Below, one piece after another: positions 1 through 8,356 of a DNA stretch of 64,000 bases. The translations under genes and the position numbers were made by a program. Positions within the stretch are counted from its first letter, which is position 1, and each line of letters starts with the position of its first letter. Source of the DNA: Acanthosoma haemorrhoidale (taxonomy: Eukaryota; Arthropoda; Insecta; Hemiptera; Acanthosomatidae); NCBI GenBank assembly GCA_930367205.1, contig OV884014.1, positions 73,883,104 to 73,947,103 on the forward strand, read 5' to 3'. The notes under the pieces were generated by a model, which saw nothing but the letters and a program-made list of their open reading frames with translations, did no database searches and had not been told where the DNA came from.

Positions 1-1482
1 ATGTTTCCAGAGGAGAGGAAAGTGCGTCGTTCGGATAATGCAATTGTATATATAGGTTAAAAAGATTATGGCTTTAGGAGGAAGCTGTTTGAGAATTTGA
101 GGAGTAAGGAGATCATATCCAGGGGATTTTCGGTAAGGTAAGTTTTTCAGAAGGTATTTGACCTCAGAGGGATTAACGGCTTTTGGTGGAAGAGAGAGAG
201 GAATAGGTGAAGTGAGGAAATCTTCCACAGTTGTGCTGTGAGTATGGCTTTGATGAGAAAGGTGAGGTGTGAAAGTATGGGTAAGATGCAGAGCAAATTC
301 CTCCGACCTATCCCCATCCGAAGCCGCCCAGGACCCATCATCACGACGGAGTGGATGTGAAACAGATTGATACTTTAGGATTTTTTTGGTTACATTCCAC
401 AAGGAGTTATCCCTGGTAGACAGAGAGGAGAGGTAGGAATTGAAAGAATCGGAACGAAAGGATGCCAATCGCCGCTTTACCAATCGGCAGTACTGATTGT
501 ACGAGCGGCGATCAGCAGGATGTCGGGATCTTTGCCACACTGTTCTGGAGCGGCGTTTGGATTGGATTAGGTCTTTGAGATGCTGAGGTAAACGATTATG
601 ATTATGGATTTTTGGGTGACGATGGGGTGACGATGCCTCCCAAGCCGACCTCTGGACCAGAGTAGTGAAAGAATATACTGCATCGTCTAGGTCTTGGGAT
701 GTTTTCAGGGACAATTTGAGGTTTACGGACTCCGTAAGAAGCTGGCGGAAGTGGTCCCAGTCAACTGGGCCCCTAATAAATGAAGGAGGAGGCAGTTTGT
801 GAATTGGTCTTAGGGAAATGGTTAATAATAAAGGACTATGTTTAGAGGAGAGGTCATCGAGGCGCGTGAGTGAATAGTTAAGTGTTCCTAAATTATTGTA
901 AAAAAAGAAGTCAAGGAGATCAGGATTTCGGTTGAGATCAGATGGCCAATAGGTGGCTGTGTCAGGAGTGATAGTGGAGCAATGTTTCCGTGTAAGTGCA
1001 GACAGCAAAGCACGTCCTCGTGTATTAGTGGATCTTGACCCCCAGTGTTGGTGCTTCGCATTAAAGTCCCCACCCACAAGGAAACGATGTCCTATGGAGT
1101 CTAGAAAGGAGATGAATTGGGAGTCGGAAATGGATTTATTGGGAGGGCAGTACACTGATGCTAGTGTAAGGGGAAAAGTGAAGGTGGTGATTGACACTGC
1201 AGTGGATTGAAGGAAATCATGTGCCACCAGAGGAACTATGTGGTGGGATATGGAGTTATGGACAATGACAGCGGTACCTGCATGAGCTGTTCCATCTGGG
1301 TGATCAGTTCGATAAGTCTTGTACTGTCGAACAGTAAATGGTCGTTTACTCGTTAGTCTTGTTTCAGTAATGAGAGCTACGTCGATGTTTTTTTCGTGGA
1401 GTAGTGCTGTCAGTTCGTTAGTGTGGGTGCGAACACCATTCGCATTCCAAAGGAGAATGGATAAGGAGTCGGAAGGATCCAC
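1..1482 (-). CDS. LINE ORF2, partial: endonuclease and start of reverse transcriptase
   Basis: Starts directly after the ORF1 stop, in the same frame, with GTG (VDPSDSLSILLWNANG), and stays open for 494 codons to the window edge. Residues 1-200 are an APE-type endonuclease: the ILLWNANG entry motif, an ITETRL motif and GGDFNAKH with the catalytic aspartate (codon at 1066-1068). The 7-A run at 900-906 keeps the frame open where copy 2 breaks. The region after it is a linker leading into the N-terminal part of the reverse transcriptase (KSPGYDLLTPQILK). I found no in-frame ATG in all 494 codons, so normal AUG initiation of a functional ORF2 is impossible here. The palm motifs lie off the window. 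The protein would nick the target site and copy the RNA into DNA. Confidence 0.92.
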   Translation of the reverse strand, partial: MDPSDSLSILLWNANGVRTHTNELTALLHEKNIDVALITETRLTSKRPFTVRQYKTYRTDHPDGTAHAGTAVIVHNSISHHIVPLVAHDFLQSTAVSITTFTFPLTLASVYCPPNKSISDSQFISFLDSIGHRFLVGGDFNAKHQHWGSRSTNTRGRALLSALTRKHCSTITPDTATYWPSDLNRNPDLLDFFFYNNLGTLNYSLTRLDDLSSKHSPLLLTISLRPIHKLPPPSFIRGPVDWDHFRQLLTESVNLKLSLKTSQDLDDAVYSFTTLVQRSAWEASSPHRHPKIHNHNRLPQHLKDLIQSKRRSRTVWQRSRHPADRRSYNQYCRLVKRRLASFRSDSFNSYLSSLSTRDNSLWNVTKKILKYQSVSHPLRRDDGSWAASDGDRSEEFALHLTHTFTPHLSHQSHTHSTTVEDFLTSPIPLSLPPKAVNPSEVKYLLKNLPYRKSPGYDLLTPQILKQLPPKAIIFLTYIYNCIIRTTHFPLLWKH

Positions 1483-2802
1483 TTATGGATTTTGTTTAAC
1501 GGGGATAAGGTAGGAGACAAGATTTGTAAGAAGGGAAATGAGAGGGGTAATTAGGGTTCTGAACTCTGTAAGGAATGAGGTTAATAGGCTAGTAAGATCC
1601 GAAGAACTTGAAGGTGGAGGAATATGCGAGATGTGTGGTTGAGGATGGGATTGAGCTTGAGGGTTAACGGGATGAATGGAATGCTGGGAAAGGTGATCTT
1701 GTGGACAGGGAGTGGGCGGTGCCTGTGACTGCTCTCTGTTACAAACGGCATCGGCAAAAGAGACAAAAGGCCTCAAATTTCTGGCTGGGCCGCTTCTTGC
1801 TGCAAGTTTTTTCTCTTCTGGCTGTCGACGTTGTTCTGTCCTGGACTTCAGCGTTCTGTATGCCTCGCAGCCCTTGTAGTTGGCTGGATGTCCTTGCTGG
1901 CAAAGCACGCATACTGCAGGTGATTTAAGAGGCTTTTTGCACAATTCGGTTTTGTGCTGCCCACTGCACTTAACACACCTGGGAGGGTGGTGGCAGTAAG
2001 ATTTTGTATGCCCATACGCCTGACAGTTATGGCACTGGACGATATCGCGATTGGGATACGGTTTTTCAACCTGTACCCTAGTGTAGTACAGGTTTGTTAG
2101 GTCGTATATCTTCTCAACTCCAGGTGTCCTCTCGAGATCAACAAAGAACAGTGGCAATGCTGTTTTTATTGTTTTATCCTGTTGCCTATCCTCGCGCAAC
2201 ACGTTTGTTATTTGGCGAACCTTGTACCCAAGAGCTGAGAGTTCTTCTTCTATTTCGTCAGCTGGTGTGGTCGGGTGCAAATTTCTGATCACCACTCGGA
2301 GTGATCGTTCCTGCTTTAATTGGTAGGTGTGGTAGTCTGCATTGGTTTCATCTAAATATTTAACAATCGCTCGATAAGTATCGGGAGTGTCTGGGGAAAT
2401 TTTTGTATCCCGAGAGCGATTGAGGCACGTATATTTTCCGGTACCAACAATTTTGCTCATTTGTGAGCATAGTAATTTGAAGTTGCTAATGTTGCGTACA
2501 AAAAGAGCAGGCGGTTTGGGCTGTGTTGGAGTTTTGTTGACTTCCATTTCTTCTGTTGGGATATTTTTCAAAGCCTCAAAGGTGTTTGGCGTGAAAAAAG
2601 GGGACTCTAAGGCTGTTTCTTTTTTGGATGTGCTGGCCTGTGGAGGTATCTCCTCCATGGAACTAGCTGCAGAGGAGGTCATTTGTACGTTCCTATTCGA
2701 CCTTCTAGGTTTTCGCTTTACAGGCGACGGTGTTGGAGTTGGACCTAGCGATCTAGATCTTTTTTTCCTATTTTGAGACATTAGTTGTTGATAAAATCTC
2801 AT
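1483..2802 (-). CDS. LINE ORF1 gag-like nucleic-acid-binding protein (copy 1)
   Basis: A 439-residue protein, the usual size for Jockey-clade ORF1. The basic N-terminus (KKRSRSLG, KRKPRRSNR, residues 12-37) looks like a nuclear or RNA-binding signal. Residues about 170-250 resemble the pre-C2HC domain that precedes zinc knuckles in this clade. Three CCHC knuckles follow: 257-270 (CX2CX4HX4C), 276-288 (CX2CX3HX4C) and 298-312 (CX2CX3HX6C). The C-terminus is proline-rich, then hydrophobic. The ATG at 2802 is used; a second Met is at codon 8. The protein is expected to coat the element RNA and deliver it to the nucleus. It is 89% identical by hand count to ORF1 of copy 2 (about 47 differences). 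It ends in TAA immediately abutting ORF2 in the same frame. Confidence 0.94.
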   Translation of the reverse strand: MRFYQQLMSQNRKKRSRSLGPTPTPSPVKRKPRRSNRNVQMTSSAASSMEEIPPQASTSKKETALESPFFTPNTFEALKNIPTEEMEVNKTPTQPKPPALFVRNISNFKLLCSQMSKIVGTGKYTCLNRSRDTKISPDTPDTYRAIVKYLDETNADYHTYQLKQERSLRVVIRNLHPTTPADEIEEELSALGYKVRQITNVLREDRQQDKTIKTALPLFFVDLERTPGVEKIYDLTNLYYTRVQVEKPYPNRDIVQCHNCQAYGHTKSYCHHPPRCVKCSGQHKTELCKKPLKSPAVCVLCQQGHPANYKGCEAYRTLKSRTEQRRQPEEKKLAARSGPARNLRPFVSFADAVCNREQSQAPPTPCPQDHLSQHSIHPVNPQAQSHPQPHISHIPPPSSSSDLTSLLTSFLTEFRTLITPLISLLTNLVSYLIPVKQNP

Positions 2803-3178
2803 TTTATCATAACAACGGTTTTTTATTCGGAAAAGAAGTACGTAGCGCCGTGGGATTCAAGCTCACAACTCCCAGTGGCGAGTCACGGGTCTTGGCTCTG
2901 AGCCACTAGACCGAATGGCTCAGTGAACGATCGTTAGTGAACGTCGAGTAGGGCGTTGCAAATGGCCGACTACTCAATCCGATATCACTTTTCTCACTTC
3001 ACTCTAAATATAATAAGCAATTTACTCACTCTTGAGGGCTCCCTCGTGGCCAGCTCCCTCAAGTTGCCTGCTGGAACAATTTTTTAATTGAACTATGGCC
3101 TATAGACGGTAGTATATAGTGTTTGAATGACGAGCGATGTACAGAGATGTTCTAAAAGGTAGCGCATGCGCAAAAACT
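2803..3178 (-). promoter_or_regulatory. 5' UTR of LINE copy 1
   Basis: The 376-bp leader upstream of ORF1 is recognisable because the same blocks recur, in order, in copy 2 (58541-58934). Shared blocks include the tRNA-like module, a GCTCCCTCGTG-like block and the terminal GCGCATGCGC. Similarity between copies is clearly lower here than in the ORFs. Jockey-type elements normally carry their promoter in this region; that role is inferred from the family. Confidence 0.7.
2841..2912 (-). other. tRNA-like module in LINE 5' UTR (copy 1)
   Basis: Read on the minus strand, 72 nt, the size of a tRNA. It begins GGTCTAGTGGCTCAGAGCC, where TGGCTCAGAG fits an A-box-like pattern. It contains GAGCTTGAATCCC, a degenerate B box inside a T-arm-like hairpin with a 7-nt loop, about 31 nt downstream. 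It is not a functional tRNA: the acceptor ends do not pair. It may be a tRNA-derived or Pol III promoter remnant captured in the leader. Confidence 0.45.
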
Positions 3179-3660
3179 TCTAAATAAATTAACATAAAAA
3201 AAGAGAGTTCAAGAAACCACTTCATTAATGTCAATCTAGCAGATTTATTGTAGTGATTTACAATTTTTGTTCTTGACCAGTAACCAATGGAAATAAAAAA
3301 ATTTATACATATTCTATCACAGTTGTATTTTACGGATGAAAAATTTGTTACATCAATTATGATTAACTTATAATTACACAATAGTTAAATTTTACTAAAA
3401 TCAAACTACCAAGTATTTTTGGTTTAATAATAAATCATATGATTTGGTAAGATAGCATGATGGTCATGAAATTTCGCAACTAGCTGAGATACATATAAAG
3501 TCACTCATAAGACAGATAATTTACATTTTTAAAATTCAAAACTTCAAATTTTAGAATAATCATGGAGAATCAGAACATATTTTTTAAATTGGCTTCTAAG
3601 CAGCGACTTGAGAAACCTTAAAAGTTAAAGCGAAGCGAGAAAGTGAATAGCTATTTTACT

Positions 3661-4201
3661 ATAGGATGGCCCAAAAATGAATACACCGTTTGGTATAGTT
3701 TCGAGAAAATAACAATTTCAATTCCCAACAGGACGGAGCCCCTCCACACAATTATCGTGATGTGAGAACATACCTTGATGAAAATCTTCCACACAGATGA
3801 ACGGAGAGAATCCTTAGTGTAGTATCCTTCCTGTTTCCCAGACCTGACTCCACTGGACTTTTTCTTGTTCAGATACCTTTAATATAAAGTATATGCCAGG
3901 AAACCGAGGACACTGGAATAATTCAATTCCGCAATTGAGCAAGAATGTGCAACAATACCAAATGAAATGTTTCTTAAAGCTTGTGAATCAATAGCCCACC
4001 GTTATCACCAGTGCATTGGTAATAATAATGGTAATACTTTTGAACATCTGCGGTAGGAAAAAAGTAATATAAACTCCTGGACGAAATTAGGACATCACTT
4101 TATTTTTCGTAGCATGCGATTCTCAATTCAAATCTCTTCAATAATTCAAGTCAATTCAAGGGTCATTCAAGCTGTGAATACATTCTTTTTGGACACCCTG
4201 C
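3661..4201 (+). mobile_element. Internally deleted Tc1/mariner-superfamily transposon
   Basis: A short element of about 540 bp bounded by imperfect terminal inverted repeats. The left end reads TAGGATGGCCCAAAAATGA; the right end, reversed, reads CAGGGTGTCCAAAAAGAATG. The right repeat resembles the end at 30337-30362 beside the second transposase relic. The 5' half of the transposase is missing and the 3' half is kept (3717-4056). A TA target duplication is not clear. Confidence 0.65.
3717..4056 (+). pseudogene. DDE transposase, C-terminal half, degenerate
   Basis: Reading with frame changes gives a clear transposase C-terminus. QQDGAPPHNYRDVRTYLDE holds the middle catalytic Asp. PDLTPLDFFLF holds the third catalytic acid. 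Then come YARKPRTLE, ECATIPNEMFLKACES, IAHRYHQCI and the terminal NTFEHLR before a TAG at 4054-4056. Stops (for example TGA just after the DENLPHR segment) and frameshifts interrupt it, so it makes no protein. The NxxxFEHL tail matches the NGDHFEHL tail of the relic at 29629-30164, so the two probably belong to related families in the IS630/Tc1/mariner superfamily. Confidence 0.8.
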
Positions 4202-5483
4202 AAATCAACAAAAATATATACAGCAGCTCAGGGTGTTAAAACATTAAAAAAATCAGGTATATTGGATCAATGTCACGTCTAATGCCCTAGAGCTCTCTCT
4301 ATGTCAAGACAACCTTCTCCTGCGTGGTCCCCTCCGGTTTGACAATAACTCATTACGTTTAATTATCTACGTAATTATTTTTTCATCATGGTCTCATGAA
4401 TGAAATACACCTGCTCATGATTAGTCACTAACTCTTGTTCTTTGTTGGTTGTTCTCCAAACTTTTCTGTAAATAATTAAAACTGATATCCCTACTTTTAG
4501 GTAATTTATGTTCTGACCTTACACACCATAGCCACAAACTTTAAGCCTTGATACAAGAGCACAAGAGTTAGTCTGACCTCATGTATGCTTGAGTTGAAGT
4601 TTGTGGTTTGGCAGACTCAGGTTAACAAACATAAAGTGACCCCATATACCCTTTATTACATTTATGCAGTGAAGTTTTGCTATCATTAAACTTTATACGC
4701 TACGAGAACCCTTGGGTTCAAGGTTTCATAAGACAATATTCTCGAGATTGTGTTTTCAGCTTTTATATACTTATATATATGTATATATTTATATATATTT
4801 TACTATGAACTCGACGTTTTATATATGTATATATTTATAGATTTATACGCATATGTCTAAGGTATATTTTGAGGTTTTTATTTACTTATCATGACGAAGT
4901 GTTTTAGCAATAATTAAATGGTCCAGTGGTGATTAAACATATGTCCTGCAGATCTTCGAAAAAATGTGGAACGTAAATATGCAATTTTCAGTTTGCAAAC
5001 CTAATTGCTAATTATTAAGGCATAATTTCTCTGAGTAAAACCATCTCATTATACTGGAAAAAACTTGATACTTTTTTTGGCATCAGGCACTGGTACTTAC
5101 ATGCGATGGCTTGAGGGTGGAAGGAATATGGAAAGACACATCTTAGTTGCACTGGATGTGAGGATCTCAAAACTTATCAAAGGACTCGACCAGAATTATT
5201 CTTTCATTTTTTCGATCTGTGGTGTTCAATCCAATCTAATTATCCAAGAAAATCAAGAAGCCAACAAGTAGCTTATCATTACCTCAAAAACTGCATTATT
5301 TAAAGCACACAGTTCTCGGTCCAATTACACAAACAAATAAGGTTACCTGTTCCATATATCAAGTACGCAAATTATAATATCTCCAAAACTCGCATCTTTC
5401 AATTAAAAGTTATGAATTAATTTTGATTTAAAAATAACGTCTCTTCCAAAGGATGTAATTCAAAAAATGTTATTTGAGTGAAA
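4202..5483. other. No gene found
   Basis: AT-rich DNA with short ATATAT-rich stretches around 4765-4850. I see no convincing coding sequence, repeat copy or RNA gene. Confidence 0.6.
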
Positions 5484-5488
5484 CATGT

Positions 5489-6150
5489 TTTAGCGACCGC
5501 TTACTACATAAATAAAATCACCCTATACTCTGGTGCATATATATTGTAAGCAAAAGTAAAATAACAGGAACTAAAGGTATTGTAATTAAATGTAAATCAT
5601 GGTAAAAGTTTTTAGCAATAAACGCGGGACCGGCAGTCATAAACAAGACAAACGTAAGAGGGTCGACGGCCGTCAGCAAAAAAAAAAAGGGTTGGCAAAA
5701 GCCAGGCCATAAACAGACCCTTTTAGACCAAGGGGTGCCACCTGGCAGGTTTACCTGAAAACCTGAAAGGTTTGGCCACCTGGCTACCATAAACCTTTTT
5801 AGACCTGCAACACCTTCCGGCAAGGAAGGGGAAACGGTATTTAATCCCGAGGCTTCTGACCCTAAAATCTACTCTCTCCTCATCGCCTCGTCTGTCACCC
5901 TGTCTTTTAGTCTCCTTGCAGACCCTCTGACGACTTGTACCTGTGACGCTGCTGGGCTCCCGCTCGAACTCTGAAAAACTTGCCTTATTCTTTATGAAAC
6001 CTCTGTACCTCTTCTCTTGAACATAGTGCATTGTCGAGGCACATACCTATCATAAATGGAGTCAGATATTAACGCCGTCCTGGAACGATTGTCAAGGTTA
6101 TTAACTCACCAGGGCTAGGTGATCAGGCACCTCCTAGTGACAACCCGACA
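5489..6150 (+). mobile_element. Solo LTR (family A, copy 1)
   Basis: A 662-bp block homologous to the LTR at 18488-19372, flanked by perfect 5-bp duplications CATGT (5484-5488 and 6151-6155). Its ends align with the other copy: TTTAGCGACCGC versus TGTAGTGACCGC at the start and ACCCGACA at the end. Shared internal landmarks are a TATTTAA box near 5838, the AACTCTGAAA block, AGTGCATTGTCG and a closing GACxACCCGACA. The first G of the canonical TG has mutated to T. No internal coding region is present, so it is a recombined or orphan LTR. The 5-bp duplication fits LTR retrotransposon integration; the superfamily (gypsy or BEL) is not decided. Confidence 0.82.
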
Positions 6151-6155
6151 CATGT

Positions 6156-8034
6156 AAACAATTTTATACATGTAAAATAAAATTTACATAAAATGCCATA
6201 AAAAGTACAGTTCTTGGTATTACAGTAAATATTTCGAGTTAAATGTGATAATACATAAAAATCCCATACTTACTTATGAGCATAGCTGTTTGTTAGCGTA
6301 TTTATTTCATTTCAGTGTCAGTCTATTATTAGGGAGACTTCATTTCCTACGCTTCTGGCAATTTAATATTTTACGGTCTCATTTGTAGGTATACAACGTA
6401 ATTCATATTCTTAAAGAACCGCCAGCCCCATATTTTCCCCTCTATCGTGTCCCTAGTTGGGAAGAGCTAAATGTTTGAAGAGGCAGAACAGGCCATATGG
6501 GGGGAAGGGGGGGACTCCACCCCCAAACGATGCAGCTCGTTTTGCCTTTGAAGCCAAATCCTTAGGAGCAATTCCACGCCAAGCCTCCTCTCTGTCAGTC
6601 CTCTTATTACTGTCTCGTCTCGCCTACGTCCGATTACTAGAGCTTTTCCCAGATTTATTTCCTACCGGGATTGTTTCTTCGGTTCATTTATTTCCAATGA
6701 GAAGAAACAAAAAGGAGGAATCCGCTCCAGGCCACAAATGGCTTTAGATATCCAGAGCGATGTGGGCTTTTGGGCAAAGGCATGGGATATTTCACTTTAA
6801 GTCACATTGGTGAAAGGACCGTTAATAATTCATTTTTATAGTTTCGATGTTGTTTTCAGCAGAACACCACTTCCAGAGATTAGAAGCAACCTCTTCTTCT
6901 TTATGAGCTCTCCGAACACCCACCCTCATAAAATACAGATAAATTAAGCAATAACTTAGTATTGAGTAAAAAAAAAATATTTGCAATATTTATGGTAGAT
7001 TAAACGCATTGTAACTACAAATAGTCGTTAGTAATGATATTTCCTTTGTACGCGTTCGCAGTGGATCCCACGTTTGATCTGCAGATATATCCGTTTATGT
7101 ATAACATTGACTATTAAAACACATAAAGCTTCCCAGTTGTCGATAAATGATATTTGAAAGGAAATATAAACAAGGTAATTATTGAGCCAACATGTAATAA
7201 AACAGACAATAATACCAATGTAACTAGCAGTACTTATAATAAAGTAATTATGAATAGTAAAATAAATGACATAAACATCTAGAAGAAAAACGTAATGAAA
7301 CAAAAATTTATAAAAATTAGTCCTAATTAATAACCAGCCTTGGAGAGAGAAATGACAGTTCACAAAAAGCTTTAAGGGCTGAAAAAAAAAATTAATTTTT
7401 AATCTCTATTCTTTGGAAATGAAGTTTCAGTTATTACACAAAAAAATTAAAAAGCAGTATTTACACTTTTAAAATTATAAAACAAAAGGGGACTTCTCAT
7501 CAAATGAAGAAGTGTTGCTTAATTTACTTTTGTATAATTTAATTTACTTAGTTTTGAACTCGATCGTCAGCTTTCTCGAGAGTGAATTCCTTTTTATTTC
7601 TTATGGAAAGTACTCCGGAACATGTAATAACAATTTAGTAACAAGTAAAATTGTAAATTAAATTGAGTATACAGTTTTCTTATCTCTCTCTATGGCCAGT
7701 AAATAACCTTCTTTTATGTTACAGAGTAAATTTCTGTACACTTTTAATTACTCAAACGTGTAATTACTCAAAATTACAGAGTAAATGCCTTTTTCGTACA
7801 AATTTATTAATAACTTCACGAAACTTAGCATATGTAATAGGGACAAGAATATTTTTCATTCTTTACGACATTTAGTGCTGTCACGAAGTCGCAGGTCTGA
7901 AAACATAATAGTTTTTAGTTTTACCTCCCTTAAAAAAACACTATAAAACATTAACGAAAAAAAAGTTTAATGAGTTGCATATAGTTTATGAATTGGGTAA
8001 TATGAAATAAAAGTTTATTAGTTTTTTATCTTAC
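6156..8034. other. No gene found
   Basis: Mostly AT-rich sequence. A GC-richer patch at about 6420-6740 carries an open frame, MGRAKCLKRQNRPYGGKGG, that I do not recognise. Nothing else is supported. Confidence 0.5.
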
Positions 8035-8353
8035 CATCTTCATATTTTAAGAGAAGATTTATGTTGATTCGCCCTGGGGATATATCCGCTTCAATATAGC
8101 ATGAACTTTCTAATTGAGCAACACGAATGCGGTTTAGTATGGAATGAAGTTTATTAAGAATTCCTGCGCGTCTTGGAGTATGCCATGTGTCGGCTGAGGC
8201 TTCCCTGATGGAAATATTTCCCCCAATATAAATGGCTTGGTGGGAAATGAGTTTGTACTCTGACGGCAGTGGAGCAACTCGGCGCTCCGATGGCAAGTTG
8301 AAGTATTCTACCCACTGGTAATTTCCTTTGGCAATTTGCATTGTTAGTAACCA
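8035..8353 (-). CDS. Candidate internal exon, unidentified protein
   Basis: An open frame on the minus strand with splice signals at both ends. A CAG acceptor (8354-8356) lies directly upstream of TGG TTA CTA ACA ATG, and a strong donor follows ATG|GTAAGAT at 8034. The 106 codons contain WVEYFNLPSERRVAPLPSEY, HQAIYIGGNISIREASADTW and CYIEADISPGRININLLLKY. The composition is protein-like, unlike the surrounding AT-rich DNA, and the exon would be phase 1 at its 3' end. I do not recognise the family. It lies opposite to the plus-strand gene with the exon at 40308, so it would be a nested or neighbouring minus-strand gene. It could instead be a fragment of an unrecognised mobile element. Confidence 0.42.
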
Positions 8354-8356
8354 CTG

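Larger units (their letters stand above)
1..3178 (-). mobile_element. Jockey-type LINE, copy 1 (3' end off window)
   Basis: Non-LTR retrotransposon on the minus strand, running from its 5' end near 3178 to the left window edge. It holds a 5' UTR (2803-3178), ORF1 (1483-2802) and the first 494 codons of ORF2 (1-1482). The 5' boundary is set by comparison with copy 2 (54352-58934): both copies share a terminal block containing GCGCATGCGC and the sequences diverge just beyond it. No stop or frameshift is visible in either ORF, so this copy looks less damaged than copy 2. The 3' end, poly(A) and target duplication cannot be seen. The family assignment rests on ORF1 zinc knuckles plus an APE-type endonuclease followed by reverse transcriptase. 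Confidence 0.93.

Noticed and set aside
888..1079. Minus-strand frame starting MWVGTLMRS, and the equivalent at 56632-56817
   Set aside because: An alternative frame inside the endonuclease part of LINE ORF2. The true frame gives LVGGDFNAKH (GGN in copy 2); the frame is a by-product.
2841..2912. A functional tRNA gene
   Set aside because: Size and T-arm fit, but the acceptor ends do not pair and the block recurs inside LINE leaders, so it is only tRNA-like.
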